A stretch of 64,000 nt of DNA from Phycomyces nitens (taxonomy: Eukaryota; Mucoromycota; Mucoromycetes; Mucorales; Phycomycetaceae), in assembly GCA_022702545.1 (NCBI GenBank), contig JAHRBC010000002.1, positions 4,836,001 to 4,900,000 on the forward strand, written 5' to 3'. Positions 48,591 through 58,170 of the stretch are shown piece by piece; the stretch's first letter is position 1; each line of letters opens with the position of its first letter. Below the pieces are notes generated by a model. The model did no database searches and had not been told where the DNA came from. It saw only the letters and a list, made by a program, of their open reading frames with translations. A program made the translations under genes and the position numbers.

Positions 48591-50151
48591 AGATGTTTCT
48601 CTGTGCGAGAGAAAAGTATTGTAGCAAAATCAATTCTTCTTAGTACTATATGACATGTCCTGTACGTGACTCCTGCTCCCCTGTCCTTATTTGCTGCTAT
48701 ACAGACACATATCCGGTCTTTCCTCGGACTAGGGTTTGGTAATTATGGATAGCCTTTATTTTGCCTCCCGCTAAAATCTGGTGGTTTGGGGCTTTTAGAT
48801 ACTGATTATTAAAAGCATGCTCTCCAGCTAAGATGTATACTTCCAATTATAAACCCTCGTTCTTTTACTCGATCTTCTTCCTTCCTACTCCCCTATCTCA
48901 AATTTATTTTTCATCTGCACTTTTACACTTTTTCCGCTCAAGTAGAACTATTGTTTCTAGGCAGCTCAGCAAGTTGTCCTAGTTCTTTACTGCCTATACA
49001 CCGTGCATGGTCTTAAATTATTTCGACTACCACCCTTTCAGACTTCCGAGTGGAGCACTCTATAGCTTTGGAGTTTCCATTGGCTTACACTTGGACTTTC
49101 ATTCCTCTTTTTGCTGCCTAGGCAGTGAACCCCAAGTCGATTCTAATCTCTGCTGCTTTTGTGTTGGGTGAAGACGGCTGACTCAGGCGTAGGGTTCGAA
49201 ATCACCAACCTTGCGCTCGTGCCCGGATCGGGCATTTCTTGGTTCCTTTGGTGCCTTCAACTTCTACCCCATGACGACTCCCCTCCATTTAAGCTGTCCT
49301 CACTTTTTTACCCAGTTCTACTTGACAATCAATGTCTGGAAAAAGCAACCATGAAATCTTTACGCTGTCATTTTTGGATACCCACTCTTGCCATTATTCC
49401 TGTCCGTTGACTCCTGTTCTGGAAACTTGTCCTATTAAACTACTTCCAAACAGTAGTGTAGAAACTACCCTGGGATAGAATTTCAACTTGCAAATATCTT
49501 CACAGAATAATTCCCCTAAATATCGCCAGCCTCATATGCCATCTTTGCTCTGAATCTACAAAAGATATAAATTACTTCTTTTTTCCTGTGTTCTGCTAAA
49601 CGCCAAGTGTGGAAATTAGTTCTCTCTCGTTTATGGCCATCATGGACGTTGAAAGGTGTCCGTAAGCTTTTGGCCTTTGGATCCATCCCTCATAATCTAC
49701 CCTCAGACAGCTCTCGAGTTTTACTCACAGACATCACCACTAAAGTAGTTTAGAGCACCCACTGGTTCTTTATCTTTTAGGATAAATCTTCTCTATCCAG
49801 CTAACTGGTTAAAAAAAGGCGTCTTGGGCTGTAGAGAAGCACCGAGTCACTTTAGCTTAAACGGCTTTTCTTTTTTATCTAAATTCTCCAACTTTTTCAC
49901 TCACTTTCTTCTTTGATGTTTTCTACCAATTGAACTCACCTTTATTCCTTTGGCCTTAAACACAAGTCTATATCGATGGCAGATAAACAAAACAAAACGT
50001 CAAGTTAAAATAAATCACTGTGTCAATTAAGCTTTTAGCTGTTTCAATGTATAAAGGTCATTTTATGTGAGATGAAAATTTATTCAAACCAACAAAAAGC
50101 ATTACATATTGAATAAAGTCTGAAATAAATAATATTTATAAAGATTGAATT

Positions 50152-52153
50152 TTAACATATAAGATAATTGTTAGACCTATGGCTTTGAACTTCATGAGAA
50201 TTAAAAGCTGAAGTATAAGTAAAGGTACATCCCTTAATTAAAAACTTGGTGACAATTTCTGTTTTACAAAAATACACTTCTACTGTAAAGTCAACCTTTT
50301 CGCCATTTTGGACACCATGAATATGAAAACTCTTGCATTTGAATTCGGCCACTTTACGAACATCTGAGTGAGTAACAGACCACGGTGGATATCCATCATT
50401 GTCACAAGCGTATAAATCTAAAATATCATGTTAATAATTTTATCTTTGGGGTGTTTACTTGAGGCCAACTTACCGACAATAAAATCACTGGGATAATATA
50501 TATAAAATTTTCTTGAGATACATTTATTTACAGCTACACTGTCTCCCTTGGTGCCATATACAAGAAAGTGGTCGCAGCATATTACTTCACCCTTACGCCC
50601 AATATTTATCTTGTCATTTGGATCGGTCAAGTGATTGTATGGCTTATTGACTCTGAGTCCGTATGTGTGCCGTAGTACTCGATGGGATACTTTGTTTTGA
50701 TTAAGACCCAACATTACTGCACCTTGCATTACTGCTTTCTCGCCACCATCTGGTGCATATATCAACCCAACTCTCCTCCCGATTTGTTCTCTGATTCGTC
50801 TGATTAGGTAGGGCGATTGTCCAAATCCACCAACCACAAATATGGCGTCAATTTGCGTTTTAGATTGTGTTAGCTGATCTTCAATCAGCTTCAGGACCTT
50901 TTCCACGACCGGGTCAAATACTTCTTTTTGAAGCACATCAAACTTTACAGGTAGTTTTCCATCAACTAAGCCTAAAAAAGTTATTGTATCTCCACCTAGA
51001 TTCAATACAGAATGCATATCAAGGCTTTCGTCTTCTTCTTTGTTAAATTGCGGCTAAAATAAGAAAACAAAGGTATGTTAGGCGAATGTATATTGCTGAT
51101 CAGTAATTAGCTATACCTTTATAGAATCAATAAATTGATTCATGAGAAAGTCTATTGCTGGCTCGTTGTTTTTAGCATGTTTGCCAAACCGTCTTTTAAA
51201 GACATTTCGCATGTTTTCATCCAAAAACGTTGATCCACAAGAGCTTCCAGATCCCTTTGTGACTTCCTTGAGACTTTTTAAACCGCCATAGTCTTCGATT
51301 TCAAACACAATCAAGTCTACAGTGCCACCACCAGCATCACAGACCATAAAGCGCTGGCCATGGGTAAGATTGTATTTATCAAAATTCTCCTCACAGTACA
51401 ACGAGGCTGCCTCTGGCTCACTGGTTAGAACTAGTCGGTCTGGGTGATCATTACGATCCACAATACCAGCCAAGATGGCCGCTTCTCTCATGATCGATTT
51501 GGCTTCATCATCCCATATTGCTGGAACCGTAAGATAATATCTGAACCTCGAGGCATGGTAGATTGATCGAAGATGATTTTTTAACTCTCCGTGAACATAT
51601 CTGTGAAATTCACGAAGATAGTCTGTGATGACTATTGAATACAATGGTAAGACAAGTTTTCTTATTACTTAAAGTTCAAAGCCTTTTTTTTATTACCTTG
51701 AAGAGTAGTCAAACCGTATGGAAGTTCTATAGTGGGTTTGGTCCTAGGATCAAGACGTAACTTGAATCTGTTTACCAAAGTACCCTTTCTGTTATACAGC
51801 TTTGTTTTACTCATAGCTTCATATCCCCAGGCTTCAATCTTTTGGCTATCTTTTTCATAGTAGGATACCGTTGGAACTTTTGGATATGTGGCTGCACCTT
51901 GTTCAGGCCTATAAGGAATTTTTAGTGCGTGAGCTTTGACTCGGTTTACATTGAAAGCATATACCATTTTGTTATTTCCCATATTAGTTTATTCGGGTCA
52001 TTGACATAGGTACATGAACAGCCGGTGAAAGATGTTCCAAAGTCTATGATGATTCTTTTAGGATTGTAGCTAAATGAATAATAAAGAGGTTTTACCTATT
52101 CCCACAATATAAGAATAATCGTCAGGATTAAACCTAGAAGAACCACTAGCCAT
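50152..52153 (-). CDS. Hsp70-like ATPase of the HSPA12 group
   Basis: Six exons in transcript order: 52096-52153, 51965-52043, 51697-51908, 51117-51631, 50474-51053, 50152-50417; 569 residues. The actin-like ATPase core shows the phosphate-1 loop DFGTSFTG (20-27), then a WP...KVPTVSYY segment, FRYYLTVPAIWDDEAK, TSEPEAASLYC, the phosphate-2 loop CDAGGGTVDL (about 214-223), and the adenosine motif VVGGFGQSP. It lacks the standard Hsp70 substrate-binding lid and ends in a short beta-rich domain, as HSPA12 relatives do. Such genes are expanded in several fungi; their clients are mostly unknown. All introns are GT-AG and in phase. The gene is intact although it lies between LINE and Tc1 debris. 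The start ATG begins MASGSSRFNPDDYSYIVGID. Confidence 0.9.
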
Positions 52154-53146
52154 GTTGTTGAGAAAAGGATAAAAAAGTGAGTTCTCGCTTTTTCGTTTTG
52201 TTTTATTCAGCCAAAATATACACAAAAAAGGTTTTGAGTGTGTGAACCATTGTTTTATAAACGGAATTTATTGCTCTTCACTTGTAATTCTGGTCATCAA
52301 TATATCCCGCAAAGAAGACTTACTGTACCATGTCAAGCAATTAAAGTTCGTGTTGTATTGAGCAATATCAAGTAATTATATAATGGGTGGTTGGCATACT
52401 GTGAGGGTATTATCATGGTAAATCGCATTGCTTGTTTGCGTTTGACAGCTTAATATGTTATTTTTTGTTAAGAATATTTGAATTGCCAAAGTACATGGAG
52501 GTCGAGGGATGGCCTTTTACACAAGTAAACTTTGAGTCTACGTGCGTATATAATTAATCGAGAATATTATAATAAAATGTCTCTAGATATCTGAAAAGCC
52601 CACCTTGACTATCCTTACATTAATCCGGTTGTATTCTCTCTTGCTAACAAATATATTGGAACAGTTAAAACAATAAGAATTTGACCTTTTTTTTTTTGAA
52701 TCTGTGATGTTGTCTGGTTCAGAGCAACAAACAGTTTGGTCTAGCATAAAGAAGTTACACCTAGAGCCAAATTTAGACCTCTCCAATGACAAGTACTACC
52801 CTGGAGGCAATGGTATTCTTAACTCATTATCAGCCATCTGAATAAAAGATATTTTTTTTTGCAAAGTCTATATTTGTAGCAGAGGACACTGGTCGTTCTG
52901 GTTATTTTGTATTGCCCGTGTCGTTAAGAGAGCACATTTAATTACTATCTTTCACTACCTTACTGTGGCTACCCATGTCGGGCCATATCCTCAACATCCA
53001 CACGCACTATTGCGTATAACTCTCCTTTCTCTCGGCAGACCAGCAGTTTATATCGTACCGCATAGTAAAGACCCAAAAAATACTCTAACATTACGGATCC
53101 CATAATTTTTATATCCAAGGGATCACAGATACACTGGTTTCACAGC
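52154..53146. other. Spacer upstream of the HSPA12-like gene
   Basis: About 1 kb of AT-rich DNA. A 69-codon minus-strand ORF (52583-52792) with two Cys pairs is probably chance. Nothing else is supported. Confidence 0.35.
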
Positions 53147-53650
53147 TAAAAAATTGTTTTGGAGATACATATTCAACCGATCCAGCCCCATAATAAGAAA
53201 TAGTATGAATACTCCCGAGGGATCAAAACCACAAGGCAGTACTACCAACACATGCCAGGTCCAACTACCAGTAATTGGTGCATTGACCATACCACTCCGT
53301 CTGAAGGACAAGTCTCTTGATATCTTCCCTACATCTGTTCTTGACCAGAACCTCTCAATGGACTCATAATCTGTCACTTGGGTCAGTACCATCCGTTCAT
53401 CGAGGGTTTTGTTCAATTTCGGTAAACTCATTTCTGCAAACGTAGTATACGTTGTTCTCTTTGACAACATTGGCCAAATAACCTCGTTGACTTTGCGTTG
53501 GACTCGACCAAAGTACCTTTTGATAGAGGTCCTTTTCACCGAATATCCCACCCGGGTGAAACCCAACTCCGAAATCCTGGTATACCAGACCACCTGCGTC
53601 GTTGCCTCCTCAAGTTTGTCTTTCAATAGTTACTTTGGGATCGATTCTGA
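53147..53650 (+). mobile_element. Second, partial LINE copy containing only the ORF1 region
   Basis: Nucleotide and protein similarity to 44940-45450 is plain: both have AAAAATTGTTTT, then a GAGGGATCAAA block, then a frame that reads TSLTLRWTRPKYLLIEVLF here against TSLTLRYTRPKNLLAEVVF in the larger copy, followed by similar LVYQ and SLxFNS stretches. Similarity stops near 53640 and no endonuclease or RT follows. Frames are broken by stops (for example a TAA at about 53367). Confidence 0.75.
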
Positions 53651-53805
53651 GATGGCACAACTTTACAATACCAAGGTTTTCTTTAAAAAATCATGTACAC
53701 CTCTGTTTGTTTGTTTTCTTTTATACAACCTTTATTTTTAATTCGATTCTATTCATGCTTTCAGTAGACACGTATGCCAATATTAACAAGGAAAACTAGA
53801 TACCA

Positions 53806-54781
53806 GTTGAAGTAAGAGGAATAATTGTTGGCGCTTTTGGGTGAGGAGTAAAAGTTTCAACCATTTGTGAGTGATATAATGTGGCACACCATACTATATA
53901 CAATACAGTGTAAGTATACAGAGAGCCAATAGCTGCAGTAAAATATGTACACAAGGAAATCTTTAGAATATTTTGTGAACAAGGGAAGTTTGAATATGTT
54001 GATCCACATAATGAGTGTACATCTGGAAAGATATGTTTGAAAGAGCACGATACGTGCTGCCATTATGTATCTTCCCATAAAGTGTTGTATTGCTATATAC
54101 ACGCCATAGTTGACTGAGTATCATTGCAGAAACCACCTTGCCTTTGGCCAGCATGTCAAAGAGGTGAATTAATTCTGGAATTGAGTGACTTGGAGTGATG
54201 AATCGACGCTTATGTTGTTCCCAATGTGCAAGAATTTACGAGTCTGGCGCCTTCAGTCAGAGAAGTACAGCATAGATTGTATACGTTCCAGAATCCAAGG
54301 CGGTGGAGGATACATGATGGTCTGGGGAGGCGTCTGGTCTGGGGAGGCGTCTGGTCTGGTGGTATTGGGCCGATGGTAATCTGGAGCATTGGGGGTACAA
54401 AAACATACTTTAAAACACTTTGGTTCCCTTCAAATACCAGTTGGAGTATGAAAGAAAGATGACTCTTTCATCTTTCAACAAGACAATTCTCCATGCTATT
54501 GGAGCAAAATGGTGAAAGAGTATCAAAAGAACGCAGATCTAGAGGTGATAAAGTGGCCTGCCTACAGCCAAGATCTCAGTCCGATTGAGAATACTTGAGC
54601 TTACATAGAAAGGGTGGTGAGAGCTACAAGACCCCAGCCTAGGAGCCTTAAAATTTTGAAGTGCCTTTAGAAAGAAGAATGGTATAAAACACTGGTTGAA
54701 GTGTGTGCAGATCATTGGAATTCCATGCCAAATCGACTACATGCACTTCAAAAGAGCAAAGGATTATACACAAAATACTAA
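53806..54781 (+). pseudogene. Degenerate Tc1-type transposase with 17-bp internal duplication
   Basis: Starts around EVRGIIVGAFG (helix-turn-helix region) and proceeds through VTWSDESTLMLF (first Asp), GGGGYMMVWGGVW, FQQDNSPCYWSK (second Asp) and WPAYSQDLSPIENT (third acidic site), ending LHALQKSKGLYTKY before TAA. Stops after KEVN, FWN and IENT, a frameshift and a short tandem duplication near 54318-54358 make it inactive. An AAT microsatellite follows the stop at 54783-54802. The sequence is closer to typical Tc1 than the 43.8 kb copy. Confidence 0.8.
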
Positions 54782-56146
54782 ATAATAATAATAATAATAA
54801 TATATTTTATTAACACTATGCTTTGCTTTTTATTTCAGTAAGTTTTGATACTATGTTCTTATAGTAGAAAGCGAGAAAATAGGGATGGTAGCATTTAGAG
54901 TTTTTTTTTGAAAAATGGGACCAGATTTGTGCCATTACACAACCTACGGAATTGTATATATACAACGGACAGTAGACAAAGCTACTTTTTGATCATTTGG
55001 CCACTATGGATATCAAATTAGAGCAAGATGATTGTGTATAGATAATCCCGATTTTTGCATTTTTTATTGACATGATTAAAAGTATACCAAAGAGTATGTA
55101 TCTGATAAATTGTTTGTCATTATATTAAATAACTATTTGTATATAATCTCTTATTGAAATATAAACTACAAGATTATTGAGTACTGATTCGTGACTAGTA
55201 TGCTAAACTATTATGAGCTCAAAAATACTGTATTTATTATAGAATTTTGCTTAAATACCATTGAATGAAACCCCCAAGCAATGTATGTGTAGCTGCTATA
55301 TTTTTATACGATATAATCCTTTAAATTGTCTATTTACACTTGATCCGAATACTAGATCAACTAATGTTATATTATTCATTCTAAAGGTCCCAAAGTTCTG
55401 CAATATTTTGTAGCTATTTTATAACACACTCAAAGAAGACTATAAGCTTTTTCACTGAATACCTGAAATATCATTCTGACCGCAAAGATCAAACGTGTTT
55501 GATACCCATTTCTAATCTTCATCACAAAACATTGTGCCACTAACCACCGGAATCTCACTTTAATAAAAATCGACTCTAAATACTACATTCTACCGTTTAT
55601 TGTAATCCAGTACAGACCAATTTTACTAGTTTGTGAATAGATGATATATTACATTTTAATTATTAACTGGTTTTGGTTTATAGCTGCTTGTGCAAACAAT
55701 TTCAGACTTTTGAAAAGTGCACAGACCATCTTGGAGTGACACAAGATTTAAAGAATCGCCATTCATGAACTTGTACAATAGAAATCTACTGCTACACCGA
55801 TCAAGACCAACTCTTTACTTCTATACTTCTTTACATGTAAAACACTGTTTCCATAACATTTTTACCTGGTCCGTTAACAAAAGACATATATTCACACTCA
55901 CTATAGCCCATTATCATACGAATCTTCACTTCTGGCTAATAAGAGTGCGTATCTCTATCATACTTGCATCAACATGGTCGAAAGTAGTAAAAAGCGATGG
56001 TTATCATATTTTTTCTCATACTGGCGTTGGCGTCTTATCGATAAGTTTGACAGTCAATCAAAAAAAAATCCTATAAGAACGCGACCTTTTGGCGTCCTTC
56101 CTTTTTTTCCTCTTTGCACAGCTTATTATCGTCTTTTATCCCAAAA
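54782..56146. other. AT-rich spacer upstream of the orphan 56-kb locus
   Basis: About 1.4 kb, beginning with AAT repeats (54783-54802) and otherwise AT-rich. Near its right end there is a TATA-like CTATAAGAA at 56070 followed by a pyrimidine-rich stretch (CTTCCTTTTTTTCCTC), which looks like a core promoter and leader for the next ORF. Confidence 0.45.
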
Positions 56147-57121
56147 ATGACCCATAACGCTTACTCTACCGCCTTGCAGACAATCCGTTTTGCTTACCAC
56201 TTCCTCCTCGCGCTACCTCTTGTAGCTGCAATCGCTTCTCCGCTCGCATGTGTCTTTGACACAGTTCTCTCTGCTCTCCGTCGTCTTTCCGCAGACGACA
56301 TGGGAATTACCTACTCTCCAGTGCTATTCGACGATGATGAGGACTCAGTCGAATGGATCTGTAATGTGATAAAGGAGAAAACCACCGGCCTTATGCCGGA
56401 CTCTCTGAGTGCACTTTCAGAGGGAGAACTCTCAGGTGTCTCGGTGGACGAGCCCAAGAGACGTATCCCGGCTCTTACGCCTTTCGAGCGCCTTATTCTT
56501 GAGGCCATCAATTCTGGAAGTGTTGGAATTCACCTTCCAACTGCCATGGAAGAAGTTCGGGAACAGCTTCCAAACGAACTCAACAGGGGCACGTTGAGAA
56601 TGTTCACAGGTCCCAAGCACAAGCAATCGGTGGGCATTCCAGCTCATCGTGATACTTCTTTGGGCGAGGCCGCTCGCTTCGCCTCCTTTGACCGTTCAGG
56701 GGTTGTATCCTTTGATTTGGAAGGGGAGTGTGGAAGACTTGTTAAGAACAATTGGCTGAAGAAGACCTACATGGTTGTCGAATCAGATGAGCTGTTCTCA
56801 GGGGTGACTTGGAAGCAAGGAACCCCTGCCGAGTTTGTTAACGACTCTTCTAAAGTGGTGTCCACCGCTGCCAAAGGAGATGACCGACACGATGTACCCA
56901 ATGAGACCGGCATCGTACCTGATGTGTATCGAGACTACAGGGGCTCATCTGTTGAAGATGAGGAGTCTCATGACTCTGATTATTCTGATGATGGGTCTCT
57001 TGTCGAGAGCCTGCCTTGTTCGTCATTGGTTGCAGGCCTTCCAGCTTCCGGATGGGAGGTGATCAATGACGAGATTGCTGACCTGGTGTCTCGTCTAAAG
57101 TCATTGTCAATCGATATGTAA
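56147..57121 (+). CDS. Orphan protein, N-terminal frame (324 residues)
   Basis: An uninterrupted frame starting MTHNAYSTALQTIRFAYHF. Residues about 16-45 are hydrophobic (LLALPLVAAIASPLACVF) and could be a membrane anchor or signal sequence. The rest is soluble and acidic, with stretches such as LFDDDEDSVEWICNVI, ALTPFERLILEAINSGSVG, MEEVREQLPNELNRGTLRMF, and an Asp/Ser-rich end (EDEESHDSDYSDDGS). I do not recognise the family. The base composition is clearly higher in G+C than the flanks and codon use is more balanced. Promoter-like elements precede the start. The stop is followed at once by an open frame one register back that continues the same composition to 58.2 kb, so the true product may once have been longer. 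It could be a host orphan gene, a horizontally acquired gene, or an element-encoded protein. Confidence 0.6.
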   Translation: MTHNAYSTALQTIRFAYHFLLALPLVAAIASPLACVFDTVLSALRRLSADDMGITYSPVLFDDDEDSVEWICNVIKEKTTGLMPDSLSALSEGELSGVSVDEPKRRIPALTPFERLILEAINSGSVGIHLPTAMEEVREQLPNELNRGTLRMFTGPKHKQSVGIPAHRDTSLGEAARFASFDRSGVVSFDLEGECGRLVKNNWLKKTYMVVESDELFSGVTWKQGTPAEFVNDSSKVVSTAAKGDDRHDVPNETGIVPDVYRDYRGSSVEDEESHDSDYSDDGSLVESLPCSSLVAGLPASGWEVINDEIADLVSRLKSLSIDM

Positions 57122-58170
57122 GCGACGGTCCATTCTTTGAGACCGGAATTGGCATGGAAGGAATCGCTGTTGATGTCATTCCTTTCTATGATGGGGGAAA
57201 TATTGGAGAACCTTTTGTCCTTGGGCAGGAGGCCATCCAAGGCTCTATTCAGGATACGGAAATGGGTCTTCAGTATTCCGGACTGGTTGGAAACCCTTTT
57301 GTCTTTGGACAAGGGGCGATTCAGGGCTTCGTGCCCCAGATTGACGCTCCTTTGGAGTTGATTGATGCCAGTCCCACAGTCAAATTTCTGGGATTGGAGA
57401 TGAACAGAAGCTTGGGAAGAGAGCCAATCAAAGTTGATAGCCCCAAGTTTTCTGGTATTGACACTGGTGCCTCCACTGCCGGTGTCATGGACGATGAACC
57501 AAACAGTGTTGTTGTGGCAGAAGCCACTGTTGAGGCAACCCCAGGTTTCGAAAGAGAGTTCGATGGTCGCCAAGAGACCGAAGAAGTTAACTGGGACGAT
57601 TACATTGATCTCAATGATTGACCCGTTATCGACAGCGACGAGCTCACTGTTCCTGCGATGGAGCGCTCCTCTCCTACAGGTGAAAGGCTCGGTACGAACG
57701 AAATCCCAGCTTGTGTCCCGCAACAAGCTGTAGGTGATGCGAAGGGGAAAGAGAAGGAGGTCCGAGGACAAAAGTCTGAGGATGCCGAGCCTTCCCCCAG
57801 CCAAGAACAAACCGTCAAGGCTCCTCGACCGGTATTCGTTTTTGGCGCTGGTGACGCCCAGGGTTCGAAGGACGGCTTAAACAAGCCTTCTGCTCCTGCT
57901 CTTGCCCTTGTCTTTGGCGCTGGCATGGCTCAGAAGTGTGAGTTTGGGTCATATAACGTCCCAAAGCTCCCAGGATTGTACGGTGTGCCCCCCAAGCCGG
58001 ACAATGCATCAAGGCCCGTTGTAGTTCCTGACGACGAGGCGCGGCTGGCTGAGTCTTCCGATGATGACGAGGTTCCTGCCGAGGTAGAAGCGTTCAAGAA
58101 CAGTCAGGTTCCTCTTCGGCGTTCATTGATTAGCTTCCTTCAGAATCCTGGTTCTGAAGAGGCCTTCTGA
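57122..58170 (+). pseudogene. Orphan protein, C-terminal frames (one frameshift, one in-frame TGA)
   Basis: From about 57082 another register opens (SDGPFFETGIGMEGIAVDV) and runs to TGA at 57619-57621, then continues in the same register to TGA at 58168-58170. The residues keep the same acidic, Pro/Gly/Val-rich character across the stop. A short motif recurs four times: FVLGQEAIQ, FVFGQGAIQ, FVFGAGDAQ and LVFGAGMAQ. The last part is Pro-rich, then acidic (SSDDDEVPAEVEAF), and ends SLISFLQNPGSEEAF. The simplest reading is that one ORF of about 670 codons lost its frame by a one-base change and gained a nonsense codon. Independent genes or recoding are less likely, because no slippery heptamer is visible at the junction. 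Confidence 0.45.

Larger units (their letters stand above)
44950..49900 (+). mobile_element. Inactivated non-LTR retrotransposon (LINE), ORF1 plus EN-RT ORF2
   Basis: A plus-strand LINE remnant of about 5 kb. An ORF1-like region is followed directly by ORF2 with an apurinic-type endonuclease (TLNVRGLL, LGLQETHI, a GDLS in place of GDFN, RTGIDYIFRL), a reverse transcriptase (LLLDQDKAYDHAHPIYL, and NAKVNLNKP typical of the segment after the active site), and a tail resembling the zinc-finger domain found after the RT in such elements. Many stops and frameshifts are present, and the RT box expected as YADD reads YSDN. The 3' limit is uncertain; A-rich sequence appears near 49980-50010. Confidence 0.8.

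Noticed and set aside
49150..49240. A GGGTTCGAAATC stretch resembling a tRNA T-loop
   Set aside because: No acceptor stem, anticodon arm or D-loop can be folded around it; it lies in LINE ORF2 tail sequence.
56980..57810. A 276-codon minus-strand ORF opposite the orphan gene
   Set aside because: It mirrors the plus-strand coding frame, has no start context or domain, and its Leu/Ser-rich composition is what the antisense of a coding region gives.
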